Of a DNA stretch of 64,000 bases, positions 28,601-43,600 are shown piece by piece. A program made the translations under genes and the position numbers. The notes beneath the pieces were generated by a model. It ran no database searches, was not told where the DNA came from, and saw only the letters and a list, made by a program, of their open reading frames with translations. Each line of letters begins with the position of its first letter. Within the stretch, counting starts at the first letter, position 1. The DNA comes from Stercorarius parasiticus (lineage: Eukaryota > Chordata > Aves > Charadriiformes > Stercorariidae): assembly GCA_013396915.1 (NCBI GenBank), contig VWZL01005146.1, forward strand, positions 235,222 to 299,221. Direction: 5' to 3'.

Positions 28601-31600
28601 TAAACATCAGTATTTTAATAAATATTTCAAAACAAGTTCGTACATAGCTTTTTGCAATACCTCTAGGTTCTACTTTTGATTTCTGCGTTTTAGGTTCATT
28701 CAATAGATAAAGAACCCTTGAAATGTTTTAACAAAAAGAAATGTATTATTTTTGTGAATGAGTACAATTGGCAGAAGATCTGAACTGTAATACAAAAACA
28801 ATAATTAAGGAAGTCATTGTTAATTTTTCTTTGAAGTTTTTTATGGATACTAGTTGAGTCATGGTTGCTACAAAGGTAATTGTATTCCTCCAAAACTTTC
28901 TTTGGTGTTCATGATCTTGTAAAGAATCTGGATTTCTGCATTACAGTCGTTACAGTTTCATGGTAAATATTATAGATAAGTTTTCTTTTAAAAAGATGCT
29001 GAGGCTTTAATTCATAGAAGTATTTGTCGCTACAGCAGCCCTTAAATACATGCTGACATAAATAATGAGCAAAGAGAATAGATGTGTATATATTTCTGAA
29101 TACATTGAGAAAGATGTGTTTAATTGGCAGTATGGCAACGTGGTGAGATAAATAGTTTTAAAATAAACTGAATTAGCAAGAATCATAGTACCGGAAAAAA
29201 CCAACTTGAATCTTTCCGTCAAGCAAAAGAGTTTTAATCTGAGTAAGAGACAATATCTAACCTAGTTCTAAGGAGTCTTTCCTACTTGTTGCTGAAATGA
29301 GTTTTTCTAAAACATCTCCATTTTCTTTTCTTGTTGAAACCTCAGCAGTGTCTTTGAAGAGAGGTTTTTCATAGGCTAAAAATAAGTGTTGCGAACAGAC
29401 TGAATTGTACTGAAAGGGACAAATCCTGATCACTTTTTCACTGATTTTTCACTGAAAAAATGGCCAAAATCAGTTCAAAAAGACATCTCTTCATCCTTTG
29501 TGTTGGTTTGTCTGCATTGCATATCTAGTGAGCTAATTCTATTCTTATTTTTCTCATCCCTTTATTTGAGATTGACAGATTGAATCAATCATAGCTGAAG
29601 CTAAAATTTTTTTGCATTATCCTTGTAGTCTTTGTTTTCCTTTTTTCCTGCGTTTCTGTTGTGTGCTTATTTTGAACTTAGTTCAGTCTTCAGTGAAAAA
29701 ATTCGCATGGGCATGTGAATTATTTCTAACCCATGGGCTATCAGTCAGGAGGTTACTACCTAGGATTTTATCTGTCTCACCCTGCCTCAGAAGCAAGCTG
29801 CTCTTTGTGTAGGGATAGGTGATTTGCGAACCGTATGAGATAAGCTAAAAAGAGGGTTTTTTAGCCTCCTTAATGCCTCTGAGTAAAGCATGAAGTGGAG
29901 ATACTGCACAAAGGAAATACCTCTAGTAGGGCTTGTGACAGAATTAGCACTTGCCTGTCATGGCACAGTGAAAAGCAGGCAGGGAGTGTTTGCATGTGGC
30001 TTGTTTTCCTCTTTAGTACTTCTCAATGCAAAGTCATCCTAAATAGAGAAAATCTTTTCAAAATAAAAAGGCTACGGTAGTACTTCTCCATCTCTGCACA
30101 CAGCTAAGAATAGCTACACAAAGGAGAAACTACCAGGTCCAAAGGTAGTGTTGAGGATTAGGAATGTGAAAGGGCTTGATGAGGGAACGGGTTCCCAGCA
30201 GCTACAGGGTTTGGGGGGATTGTAGTGTGTGGGTGCGTTTGTGGGTTTTGGTTTGTGTTTTTTCCCTTTCTTTCTCTCTTTCTTTTCTTTTTGAGTAGAT
30301 GACTTGGTAAGAATAACTTCTTTGGTGAGAAGTTCTTTGCTTTTGGCAGCTCTGCGCTCTTATTGCCACATGTCTCTACTGTTGATGCATGATTGATGCT
30401 GTTAACATTCACAAAAAGTTCCAAAAACAAAGATTACCTGGACACTGAAGAAAAGGAAAGCGTAAAGCAGTCTGGTACTTGCGGCTGCCAGCAAGATAGA
30501 TTGGCTCACAGCTGGTGCCTGGTAAACCTATTAAAATCTTCCAGGGTGTCAAAATGTGTGTAACAGGAGAATTCATCCCTCAGGCTCTGGGTGTGGAGAC
30601 AAGTCTGTGGCACACAGTGGCACAAATAAAATATCTCAGACTAATCATATCAGCGGGGTATGAGCTCTTGCCTGAAAAAGTGGCCATCTACCAGAAAGTA
30701 CATCGGATGTCTGCCCGGAGAGAAACGAAGAGTTCATGTCCTTTTTCTGGACTCGGAAGTAATGAGGAGGCTTGTCACAGGTTAAACCTTTGGAGGAACA
30801 TTTCCTGTTGCTTGGACAAGAGTTGGTATCAGATAACTCATATGCAAATTCAACTTATAAGGTGAAATTGAAGTTTGCAAAATGCAGTTTGCACAGAGGG
30901 GTCTCCCATGGCAGTGTAGGCTGTCAGACTGAGAGGCATTTATTTTACTTAAAGCAGTGATTTTGGGGACCTGCAAAAGCAGCTATGTACAGGGATGCAG
31001 ATTATTTTTTATTTTATTTTTTATTTATTTTTTTCCTTTGTGCAGTGGATTTTTATAATAGGAACCCAGAGAATTTTCCTGGGTTTCCTGCTCCCTTCTC
31101 TCATGCGAAATAGTGTGTCTCTTCAACAGGAAAATCCTAAGTAGTATCTTGCATCAAATTCCATCTCATTGCACTAATGTAAGCAAAGCACTTCAGATGT
31201 AATTTTTACCTTATCTCAACAATAGTTTAATTTCAATAACATTAAGTCATTTTGGTTTATGTTAACAAACCTTGACTTCATTAATGAAAGCACAACATAG
31301 ACTTACATTTGTGGTTTTAGTCTTAACAAATTTAATGTGCAGAATTGTTCTAATAACTGGGTACATGTTTATGTAGTCTAAACAGTAAATGTTAAAAGGA
31401 ACAGAAAATATAAGTGTAGATAGGAAAATGCTTATGGTAGAGGTAGGATATAGGCTTTTATCCACGATATTAAAACTAACCTGGCAAGCTTATACGTATG
31501 TCATTTTACTCATGGGAATAGTCCAATTGAAGTCTGCAGGCTGTATGCTCACATAACAAATAATGATACTCTTGAGGTCTTAATGGATTTTCCAGGTACT

Positions 31601-34600
31601 GGTTTTAGTGCCATCTGTTCCTTCTGCATTAAAATTATTTTTCCCCATTTTTCCTTTCTTCTCCTCTGTCTTTAATTTCTTCTGTTAAACTTACTATTCG
31701 TGATGTTCTTCATAAATTTTCCTTTATTCAAAGAATTTGGATCTAGAGGGCATTAATGAACTACGGGATCCCTAACCAGCTAAAAGAAGTTTAAGGAAAG
31801 AGACCAGAAAAAGAAAAAAAAAATCAATTTTTGTTTTTTTAAATTTTGTAACATAATAATCTTGTTCATTGGAGAAGAGATTCAGAGCACTGTAGAGGAG
31901 TGTTTTTCAGTTGTGGTGATAAGTGTTCTTATTCTTTTTCCATATGCTTCTTACAGTTTTGGGCATGTTTTCTGCATTTGTGTGCTTGTTTTAGAACAGT
32001 GTGGGCAAATTCTCCTGAGAAGTACTCTGCTGTTCTACATGGTGCTTCTCAAATAAAGCCTCTTGTTTATAACACTTGAGTAGCTCTTTCATCACTGTTT
32101 GCCACAGTGTATCAAATTGTTTCAGATTACCATAGGTAAAGTTTTATTTCCTCTGCTTGGCTATAGCTCCTTTGGCAAATGGTGGAGGAAGTAGATGGTG
32201 CCTCTGGGAAAATATGGCAAAATAATAAGATGGCAGGGAGGGAGGAGGAAAAGGGCTATGTGGTTTGAATAAGTAATTGGCTGTCCCATGCCAAAGAAGT
32301 CTTCCTTTTCCCTGGGTAGTAGGTTTTAAAATGCCTGCCCAAAGAGCCAAGTGTCAGAGCAAGGGCACGGCTCCCCTAGACTCTTAAGGGTTTTATGTCT
32401 CTAGGAGGACCGGTTATAGTGAGAAGTGTGTGTGTTGACAGGTTAAGTCACTAGCTGTAAAAAATTTTGTAGGAAATCTCTAAATAAATATTTAATTATT
32501 CTTAACATTGTAGTTAATTTATCTACCAATTGGGAGAGATTCACTTGCATCTCAGGATGTTTAAGCATTAGCTATATTGTCTCAAACTGTTGCATAGTAA
32601 CATGCCTCTATTCAGATTTCTTTTCCTTTTAATAAGAAATGACAAATAACGTCAGTTTAATAGCCAGTTGTCAGTTGAGATTTGTCAAATTGGGTTTCAA
32701 TAAAAAAGTATTAAAAGCGTCTGATTTTTTTTTTCAGCTAGATATAATTGTTGTAAGAATAATAAAGTTAGTTAAAACTTAATTTTGTCTTAAAATTGGA
32801 TTATTAAACAAGATAAAGTATAATTCATAGATAGTGAACTGAATTATTTTTTCGTGATTAATATTGGTCATTATTTGAGAACTAGTATCTTGCCCTGACC
32901 TGTAATGTTTGTTCATGTGATAGAAGAAGAGAACGTTTTTTCTACTTAAGAGGTCTCAATCAGAATTTGACTCTTACTCCTGAAGTGAAGTAGTTGAGTA
33001 AAATAAAACGCTGAAGAAAATTTTCCCCTACCCTTCAGAGTACAGTACCCTTTTTGAAAAGAGTTTTAGTGCTCCCAAGCTATTTCTCTGCCAGCATCTT
33101 CCATGAGCTGAGGGACTTGACATCCTTTGAAATGGCTTTGGTACAATTTATTATAACATCTCGAAGTAAGTTTAGGATTTGTCATAATTTCTAGTTCATT
33201 TTTGATGTCGTTATTTTAGGAAGGAAGTGCAGATAAAATCTTACGTTCCGCTATGCTTAGAACTATTTCAGTCTGTTTTTCGGCAGCTCACCTGTGTGGG
33301 TTCTTTGGTGACTAATCATGTGGTTGAACACGCACTGAATGCTTCTTTAGCAAGAGTGTAAGAAACCCCACTAAATCGTGTTTCTGTCCTTCAATCCATC
33401 AGTTTTATTTGCACAAAACCCCATGGCATGTAATATATTTGAAATACAGCAATCTTTGTCAAGTTTTGCTGAGAATGAAGTATTCTAAAGTTGTTGAAGG
33501 ACTTGGATATTGTATGCCATATTTTTGTAAACAAAAAAAAAGGCAAACTTAAAGAAAAACATTCAAGTAAATCCTTTTTTTTTTTTTGCAACATGTGATT
33601 TGTTGAGCTTTTTGTTATAAACCCACGTGAATGAAGTATCCAGAGAATTTATTTTAATGTAGCTGTAGCTATTTACTTTAAATTGAAATTGCCTGAAGAA
33701 AAGAAGGGTTTGTTTTTTCTTTGGAAGAAAGGCAGTTTACCTCTCAGGATATCAGCAAACAAAGATATTAAGCAAATCATTCTAGTTGACACAAGTAATA
33801 ACATAATAAACTATATTTTAACACAAAAACCTGTAACTTTGGGGTTTCGGAAAAAGAAGTGAATTACTAACTGATCCTTGGCTCTAGTACCTCGTATGTA
33901 TGATTGGAAAGAAAAGCTATCATGTTATCACAGGACACACATTTTCAAAACTTACCACTGTCTCTTACAGCTTGATTTCAGTTTTTCCCCAGTTAGCTAA
34001 TCAAGGCTGATAAAGAGTTGGAAATAGATTCTTGGTTTATTGTGGTCTGTTTTGTCTAATCCTACTTATCTTTCATTCACATGCTTGTATACTTGACAGA
34101 TGTTAATGAAATGCTTCTTTTGAACTCAACAGATACTATTCTATGAAAATTATCAGAACAGAGATGAATCCGTTACCCATAAAAGACATTTTTTACCACT
34201 TTGATCTCTGACAATTTGGATTTAATCCTGGTCTCCATACACTGGCTTTCATTTTATGTTCAGTTTATGTCTGGCTTTTGTTCCAAACTAGCAGATAAAG
34301 CTGAGCACTATTCAGTCTGAAAAATTTCAGACTGTTTATGCTAGCAGGTGACGTATGACACGATATTGGCAGAGATGTGCAATCCGAGTGCTGGGAGAAC
34401 TCAATTGGTTTAGTCTATTGATCTGGAATTTTTTGTTCTCGTATGCCGCTTTATTTCCCAGGTCTCTAAAGTGAAGTTACTTGACTACTATGAAGGTCTG
34501 TCTCTGCAGTGAAGAAGGTTATAGTGTTGTTAATTTTTTGACTTTCATCTTTTGACTCTTTTGACTGTAGAGATCACAGAATCACAGAATGATAGGGGTT

Positions 34601-37600
34601 GGAAGGGACCTCTAGAGATCATCTAGTTCAACCCCCCTGCCAGAGCAGGGTTACCTAGAGCAGGTTGCACAGGAACACATCCAGGCAGGTTTTGACTGTT
34701 TCCAGAGACGAAGATTACACCACCTCTCTGGGCAGCTTGTTCCAGTGCTCTGCCACCCTCAGAGTAAAGCAGTTCCTCCTCATGTTTAGATGGAACTTTC
34801 TATGTTCAATTTGTGAATTTGTGCCCGTTACCTCTTGTCCTGTCACTAGGCACCACTGAAAAAAGACAGAGGATGTCCAGATGTCCTAGTTAAAAGTCAT
34901 GAAGAGAGCTCTGGGTGGTTTGGGACCGGTGTGTCGGCTTCCCTGGACTTCTGATCCACCTGGGAAGATCCTGGTTGTGTGTGTCTGACCCTGTGGGCAG
35001 CCAGGCTTCACTGCTCCACTGCCTGGGATGTGCACAGGGCTTAAACTTTCCCTTTCTTCTCACAGCTTAAAATTTAAGTGCATTTTCTTTACATACAATT
35101 GCAGATTAATTGAATTTTTAATTTTTTTCCCCTTTAAAAATAGGTATTCTAAAGGTCACTTTTGAATGCCCAGTTAAAATGGAATACACCGAGAGCTTGG
35201 AAGGGGGCTTGTTTCTTAGGGTTGTTGGGTTTAGGGTTTGGGGGGTTTTGTATGTTTTATTTTTTCTCCATTGTTTTTGTTGTTTTCTATATTTTATTGC
35301 ACACTGAGTGTGGCACACTCAACTGTGACTGACCAAGATTTTGTTCTGGAGTGTAAGAAAGCGTGATATATTTTTGACACTTGAAAAAATCTGCCAATGC
35401 AATTTTTCGTAGATCTTGATGTTTTGGTCTGTGGCCAAATGTTTCGGTCACTTTTTCAAGAAATGAGTGATTGAAGAGATCTGGGTTATGTGTAATTGTT
35501 AGTCGTTTTACAGAAATTGTTTTTACTTTGATTCCAAAATCTTCATCTCAAACTTAATTTTGCATGTCGCTTGTTGAAATTAGGAAGTACTCTGCAGATC
35601 TACCATCAACATCCACTTTACTGAAAAAAAAATAACCCCAAAGCTGCCGTACGGATCCTATTATTATTATTACTACTACTACTACTATTATTGCATTCAT
35701 CATTGCGTGGAGCAGAGCACATTCCTGTCATGAGTATGCATTGGTGTACAGTTTTATTTGTCATCAGTTTTGTCCTTGGATGCAAGCAGGAACTAACGCT
35801 TTTCACACTTAGTAGGGGGAATTCTTCTAGATACCATCAGTGAACAAAATAGCAACGTGCTCCTTGCTTGAGAAAATGGAGCAATTGTTTTTCCTCCATC
35901 TTATTAAGTTCCTGTACCCTGTCTGTAGTGCCCCTGTTCTTTACACTTTCTGCTGCATACTTTCCCCACTGTCCTGAGAATTACTGCTATTTTGTCTCCT
36001 GATTCATGTTTCTGGAAAGCCGTGCTGGTGCTGGTTGGGGAGGCATTGATCTATTACAACGAGCAGATGGAGATGTTAAGGTCATGTGCAGTTCAAGAGT
36101 GAATCATAGGCCTTGATATTATGCATCTCCACAAAGAACATGGTTTACTTTGTCACTGAAAAGAAAAGACGCTAATTTATAGGCTTCTAATACTAAAAGT
36201 GCTTTTTAAGCTCATGCGCTTTTGTTCTTGCGTCTAAGTTACACAGGGGAGTAAAAATCTGTCGAGCTTTAGAGGTTTTGTACAGTATATTAACTTTTAA
36301 AATAAAATCTGTATTCCAAATGTGTATATTGCGAATAAAACGGTCTCCAAGAAGTACCAGTGGGAAGGAATCATGCTAAGTTGATTTATGCAGAATTTAG
36401 GAAGAACAACAGTGATCTTTGCAGTGTTTCTCTATTTAAGCATGTCTTTACTTTCTTCAGATTTCCTTTATTCTCGTTTCTGCCTGGGATATTCTGCATG
36501 CTCCTTTTGCTTTCCTGATAGGAATTTCCGATGTGGTCACATGCTGCTTGGTGCGTTTGAAGCAGTTTATGGTTAGTGCAGGTCCGCCCATTTCTGCCTC
36601 CATACAAATAGTTCTGAAATCTGATATTCCCTTGATGGGTATCTCTTGTGAAGTGCTTGTTTAAAATAAGAATTAATTTGCCTCTCAGCCTGCCTGATAG
36701 AGCTGCGATGTGACAAATGGACCAAATTGCTCGTTTTGTTCAAATGATGCATCTGTGCGAGTTTGCCCTCAGTGCACAGAGCAGTCGATTCCACCCCTGA
36801 CTGCTTTTTTTACTCCTCGCTTTTATCTTCAATGTATGGCCTCATGCCTTATCTCACACTATTCCAAGCCTGCCATGAACACAGACCTGTTATTTTCCTG
36901 TCAGTCATGTCGTTTGTGCTTGTTGCTGAAGTCAGGAGTGGCTGGATATCACGACCCCATGAGACACAGTAACAACTTGCTGTTTGTGAAATGGGGATGT
37001 GGCACGGAGATGGGGTCAAAAGTGACTGCTGAGTTTTGGATGCTTAATGTGAGATTAGCCCAGGGATTTTGGGGGGGGGCTTCAGCGACAAAAAGCACAA
37101 GTTTAGCACTTGGGGGGAGAAGGGGGCAAAACTCTTCTGAATAAGACCTTAGAAATAAGGCAGGCATGCAAAAAGGAGAGACATACAATTAGTGGGAAAG
37201 GGTGAAATGTCAGGTTCGAGTAAAATGCCTTGTATTTCACTGATGGTCTATGGCAGAGGCAGGTTTGGGAGCCGATTGCTAGGCTGCTGTTCAGCTCTTT
37301 AAATAGAAGAGCCTTCGCTCCCCCCGTCTTCCTTGCAATCCCCTCCCACATTCACTGCATAGTTTCAAACTTCTGCAATGAGTGAAGTGGGCATCTGACA
37401 GACAACAGCCTTCTTCACATATACAGTCTTGATTCATCCCTGGAGGGAGTCTGTAATGTTCACTGGATGTGGCAGATGTTCTACGGAGTAAGCTATATCG
37501 GAAACTTAATAACTGTATCATAGCGCATATACTGAAATGTCAGTACCTTTTTAATGTGGAAGGGGCATCTGAAAAACTTGATTTTTGTATCCTTAGAGTC

Positions 37601-40600
37601 ACAACCCTTAAATGACTTAATAATTCTTTCAGTATAGGGAGGGCTTCTGTCTATAGCTTCTTTGAACTTTAGTAAAAAACAAATTGAAAACAGCAAACCT
37701 CATGTGGTATATTATCTGAGCTGTGATGATTTTGAACAACAGAGTTGAAATAAGCAGATCTGCTGTCCGACAGCTGTTGAAGCTACCAGCTTCCCAACAC
37801 TAGCTGTAATCTAATTCTCCCTGTGGATCACAACTGGAAAGAGATGTGGCACGTTGCTGAATTAAAAGTATTTGCTGGCAGCATGGCAATAGAGAAGCTG
37901 ACCCCTGTCAGAGCTTATTCTTGCCTTAGTGTCCCAGGTCTCCCATCTCCAGCTGCCTAGGTTAAGGCTTTCATGAATGTATGTCACTGGATATAGGCTA
38001 GGTGGTTGTCCTGAATGCTGGGGCTGCTGAGAGGTGATACCAGGTCCACATCGGAGAGCTTTTGGTTTTTTTCAGATGGATCTTTGCATACAGCTGTAAA
38101 ACCTTGTGTTCTTCAATTATTTTTTTTCTAGGTCAGCCAAGCCTCCGAGAAGCTATCTCCATGTCCTGTATAACTAACGGGAGTACAGGAAGCAGGAAAA
38201 CAAGCCACAGTTCCTCTGTTTCTGTTGCCAGAAAAGAAACTTTTTCATCTGCTGCAAAAAGGTACTGACTTTTTATTAAAATTTAGTTTGTTTTTAAAAA
38301 AAAAAAAAAAATCAAAAATTCCAAACCAAACAGAGCAAGAGTTTGAGTTTTGCCTCTGCATGACCCTTAGCAGAGCTTCCTGAAGTCTAGTAAGGCACAA
38401 ATAAACTTTGGAGATGTACCATGTTGTTGGGCTGCTTGCAGCAGGGTTCTAAAAAGAATTCATAAACGGAAAGTATTTCTATAGTGTATAGTGTCCAAAA
38501 CGCATTCTGACTAAGGGACAGAACAGACAAATGTATTTCCAATAAAAATGGAAAATTTTTCCTTCTGGTACTCATCTGCATGTTTTTGGTTTTTTTTTTC
38601 AAGGAAATTAAAGGACAAAACTGACTCCATTGTCTGGATGTTAAATAGTAGGCAATAGCAAAATAACTATGAAACAATAGCGAATTGTGTAAAATAAAAG
38701 TTTACATTTTTGTGTAGAAAATCTTAACCCAAAATATAGTTACTTAGTCTTTATGAAGAATATCTGTATCAGATCTCAAATGTGTAGAAATAACACTGCT
38801 TGAGTATTTGTAAATTAAATGAGCCAAGTACCAAACAATAGCTTTTTTCCCTCCATGTAATGGTTTCATCTGCATACAGTAAACAAAGTGTTTGTTTAAC
38901 TTTCTTCTGTTAGATAGTGATTACGTGGCTTCTTTAATCAGTAGGTTTTGCACCTATTCCTGTTTGTTGGGAAGAACTGGCTGCCAGATACAGACACAGG
39001 ACAGAGAATACTCTAATGTATAACTGTGGTAAATTATGTGAACAAATTCTTTGCCTCTGTAGAGTACTCTGGTAACTCCAGTGGCTGGTTTGTCTTCCAA
39101 GTATGAATGTAAATACTGTGCTATACAACAAGACAGGGAAATGATATACTTCAGGGAATAAAAATGCTGTATGCAAATATAAACTGTATGAGAACAAACG
39201 AGAAAAAGCTTTAGTGCCCTTCGGAATTTGGAGAGCAAGGGTAATGCCCTGCTGTTTGCTCTTCTCCATTGTGTAGCATTGCGTATCTTTCTTTTTATTG
39301 AATCCTTATGTTTACTTCTCAACAATAAATCAGAAAGTGATCACTTTATGTCTCTATCTGCTAGTGTGACAGGCACTGGGACAAAAGACATTCCTTCAGG
39401 AAGGTATTTCTTAGTTAGCACTTTTCCATTAATCTTACCCCTGTGGCTTTTGGCACTTTGATGAGAGCCAGTCCGGTTCCTGTGTTGTTCAGCCTGTGTT
39501 TGTACTGAATCACCTTCTTGATTCATTGGCTGATCAATGCTTGACTACAGCAGAAGAGCAGAGTGGAGTGGCCGGCATCCCTTTCATCTGAGTTAAGGTC
39601 TTTAAAAGGAGACCTGGATAGGCCAAAAGAGGAAAGCCTTAATATGCAGAGGGCAGCTCTCCTCAGGCACTTTCCAGGGTAGGTTTTGGTGCTTTCAACG
39701 CATCTGAAGATATGCGAGTCCCTTTTTCGAGGCTTGTTTTAGGAAGGCTTAAGTCCCCTCTTTAATTACCTTTTCAGCAGTTCCTTTCACTCTCCTGTCT
39801 TTAGACGCTCTTCCATGAAATTTGTTTGGTATTTGGAAGAAAACAGAGTTGCCCTTTTGTAAAATTACCAGCTCAAGAAAGGTGGAAGTAAAGGTCAATT
39901 CTCAGGCTTTGTGGTTGTGTGTTTTTAACAACAGCAAAACTGTTCAGTACCAAATAGTGTTCCTAGTAGGAGATACTAGGATTGACATTCATATTGACAT
40001 AAGTGAATGTCAATAGCAATCCCGTTTCCTTAAAGATAGGGTAAATGTGTCTAAAATTTTTGTCACGGTTGAAAAGGAAGGATGCCAAAGGAGAATATCT
40101 CAGCTGATCGTGGGATGCTTCCCCCCAGCTCGTCCAAGCTTTTCTTCGGGCTGGAGGTTGAACTAGTGCAGCAGGTGGACACGGTCATCTGTTGATGGAG
40201 AATTACACTTGAGTTACCAAACAGACCCCATAACCTGCATATAGCTTCTCACATTCTAAATATATGTAGCCATACATCTGGTCACAAAATAACAGAAGGC
40301 CTGCTTGTGTCCGAACTGTTACTGTTGTTGAAGTTTAGTGTCTGTATTCTGTGCAGTCTTAATATTGTACACTTCCGGGGCTCTGGCCTCTGTAGACCTG
40401 CCATCTCTGAGAATTTCTTTTGTTTCATTTCCTGGACTGTTTAATCTTTGTTCTACCAACTGGAACAATCAGATCATGGAGATGATCTGATGGCTCAGTA
40501 GCTGCACAACAGCACCACGTCTCATTTCAACAAAGGTATGCTAAAATATCGGCTGTTCCTAAAACGAGAGCCCAGGAATGTACCACATATAACAAGTAGA

Positions 40601-43600
40601 TGATGTCCCATTGACAGAGATGAAATCACATACATGTTGGGAAAATTTCAGCCCTATAGTCAAGAACTGACTGGTCATAGAGGTGTCAAAACGCTTTGGA
40701 ACAAAAAACATGCTGCATACCTTCTGTTATCACTAGGGTTGGAAGCAGGTTTATACTTTGTACTGCAGATGACTGTCACAAAGACCTGCTTGATCTTTTC
40801 CTTAGGACTAAACATTCTTCTGAAAATGGCTTCTGGTAAGAACAGTTGTCCTGTGTCACAATGACCACCCTCCACAGTAGCTGCCAATGTGTTGTGGTCC
40901 AAAGGATGAAACATTGTGTTAAGTGAAATTAGAGAATCTGCAAAATTAGGACAGGTAGTAATATGTCTCAACTACTCACATGTAGACTGAAGAAATGCCT
41001 CATCGAGTTGGGATTTGGAAAGAATTTTTGGATGCATTAAATAACTGCTTCCCAGAAGAACTAGTCTTTAGAAACCCACAAGAAAAGGTGCTGTTCTTGA
41101 TTTGATTTCAGTTGTTGCACAAGACCTAGTTCAAGAGGTATTAGTGGGACAGCTGCTCTGTAATAGCAGTCATAATACAATTAAGCTGAGGAGTTTAGCA
41201 GGAGAGAGCAAACCAAATGAATTCAGCACAAAGATATTCAATACCAAGACTGCCACATATCTGCATAATTTACTTTCACGTTAAAATGGCAGTCAAAAAA
41301 AGAAGCCCACTTGCAACCTGATGGTAGATAAAAGCACTATGTTGGAACCCAAGGTATACCTTGTGCTGCAGCTCAGAGAAACCAGAGTGGTCCAGTGACT
41401 CTCGTAGTCCAACAGGGAAGTTAAGGAGTGAACTTAATGGCAAAGATGTGAAACGGATAGTCCACGGCTGACAAGCTCAGTGAAGCTGTTGAAGAGATTC
41501 CCACACTGAACCTGTGGTTTCTAGGAGATGGATCAAATGAGCTCAATGATTTGGGGTAAGAATACAGAAAACAGGAGACTGAATTGGTAAATTAGATGAG
41601 GTACTGCTGACAGCAGGTGGCATTTGCCTGAGCGTGCTGGAGGAATGCAGAGGTGAATTGCAGGATTGCTGATGTGTCGTTATAAACAGGATATTACAAA
41701 AAGTGTGGGGAAAGGGCCTACAGGTAATGACCTCACTGGTGAGCTCTTTTATGCCACTATCAGAGACAGAACATGGTGCCAGGTGAGCCATTGTTCTGAC
41801 CAAGTAGGACATTCTTTGTAGACTTGCAAGCTGGAGTTGTGGAAGTCATTACGTTTGTGTATTCTCTCTCCTCCCGAGTTCCTCATCAGACTCATTAGAC
41901 TATATATGGGAGAGTGAATGTGGAGGTCTATGAGTGTACCTGTCGGAGTAGGAATATAGAGACTCTTGTTTTCTTTAGTGACAACAGATTCCGAGAATTT
42001 ATTTCACTGTACTGCATTTCTTGTCACAGACTAGGAAAAGATTAAGATTGTGTAGTGTGCTTTTGAATCCAGCAATGCAAGCTAAGACTTCTGATTAAAA
42101 AATAACAATAATTTTTATGCTTCCAGTTAATTAAGGACTTCTGGCTATAAATTATTAACCAAAACTCCACAGTTCTTCAGGCTTTGTTCTCTATTATCAC
42201 ACATATTCCCTCAAGAAATGTGAAAGCTCTTTCTGGTTTGTTTTTATCTGTTTTTCTGAAAAGAAAATGTAACTGATGGATTATATTGACATTTTTAAGT
42301 AGTTAATATGGTTTATGGAAGAAATCCTGAGTGATCCTTATAAATGTATTTTGGACTTTATATTATTTTTCATGTTTTGAACTGTTCTTCAGTGCTTCTT
42401 TGGAAGCATTTAGAAAAGTTGAACTCATGTAAGTATTGAGGGCTTTGTCTCGGTGGTAGATGATGTACTTTAATTGAAATAACAAATTAAACAAAAAGAG
42501 GGTCCTATGAATGTTATATTAAAATCAGGGGCCCGTTTTTATTCATCTATTTTGAATATTATCTTACTGTTTTATATTGTTTTCTGGGGAAAGGTAAATG
42601 GTAACACAAATAATTAAGACTATACAAGGCTTTGAGGGGGGAATTGGTGTGAGAGAATAGAAATCTAGATTCTCCCATTAAGAAAGATGCTATTTCTTCT
42701 TTATTTTGCAGGTTACATCAAACCTAAGAGAAAAATCTTTCTTTTTACTTTTTAGCCAGTGTTTGTATCTTGTTTTGTTTGTGCGCTGATAAATTTATCT
42801 TGGAAGATGTGTTTTTTTTAATCTAAAAAAAAAAAGGTGTAATAAAGAATAATCTTGTCTTTCAGGTCCTGCTATTGTTTGTGTGATTCAGTATATTGTA
42901 AAGCATGCTATTATATAAAAAGAATTTTTAATTAATCTTTCTGTTAATTTAGTGGACGTTTGGTTAGGTTCTTAATGAATTTAAGGTTGTTAATCACGTA
43001 TTTAAAGCTCTTTCAAATGTTAACCTAATACATACAGTGCTATGAAAATAAAGATATATTCTTAGCTGTTGTTTACTGAAGGCATTAAAGTTGGAAGGCA
43101 GTTTGATGTTAGTCAGCTACAGATCGAAACAGTGATGAGTTTTCAGGGATGATTTCCTTTGAACCCTGGTGCAGCCAGGGAGAGCCAAGGGACCAGCAAC
43201 AGCATTTCTCTCTTTTGGTGACAGTGCAAAGATAAGCTGTACTGTGCACGCCCAGCAATACAAAGAGAGAAAGGTATAGTTTCATGGGGGGCTTAAGCTA
43301 ATCAGAGATAGTGCAAGTCGCACTCCTGCCTTCCACTTGCACTGAGCCTTGGCTGGCAGCACGGAAAGGCAGTTGGTGAGCTGAACCACGGGATGATTTT
43401 TTTTCTGAGGGACGGCAAACTGATGGTGCATCAACTTGTGTCAACATTGAACGCTGTAGAAGCACCCGTGAATGAAGGACATACTCAAATCAAAGTGTAT
43501 TCTTTCTAAAACCAGACTAAACTTACTACAACTATGCAGTAAAAATAAGTAAATAATCTTCCATGCCTCCCTCACCCTTTTTTATTTTTGAAGCTTGTGA

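Larger units (their letters stand above)
26559..38131 (+). other. EML4: EML4 intron 2 (11.6 kb)
   Basis: Starts GTAAGC and ends in a T-rich tract and CTAG. It contains an antisense CR1 3' end (34574-34866), a trinucleotide microsatellite (35658-35693) and A/T-rich low-complexity DNA around 31000-31035. Several open frames of 60-145 codons occur on both strands, none with recognisable homology. Nothing else can be supported. Confidence 0.85.

Noticed and set aside
36710..37144. 144-codon frame with a CxxC-x8-CxxC pattern (CSFC ... CPQC)
   Set aside because: The zinc-ribbon-like spacing is attractive, but nothing else in the frame resembles a zinc-binding protein, overlapping frames exist on both strands, and the rest is low quality (a G run near its end).
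40634..40971. Overlapping frames on both strands upstream of the intron 3 LINE remnant
   Set aside because: Possibly a further part of the same degenerate LINE, but I could not align any motif with confidence, so it was left out of the element borders.
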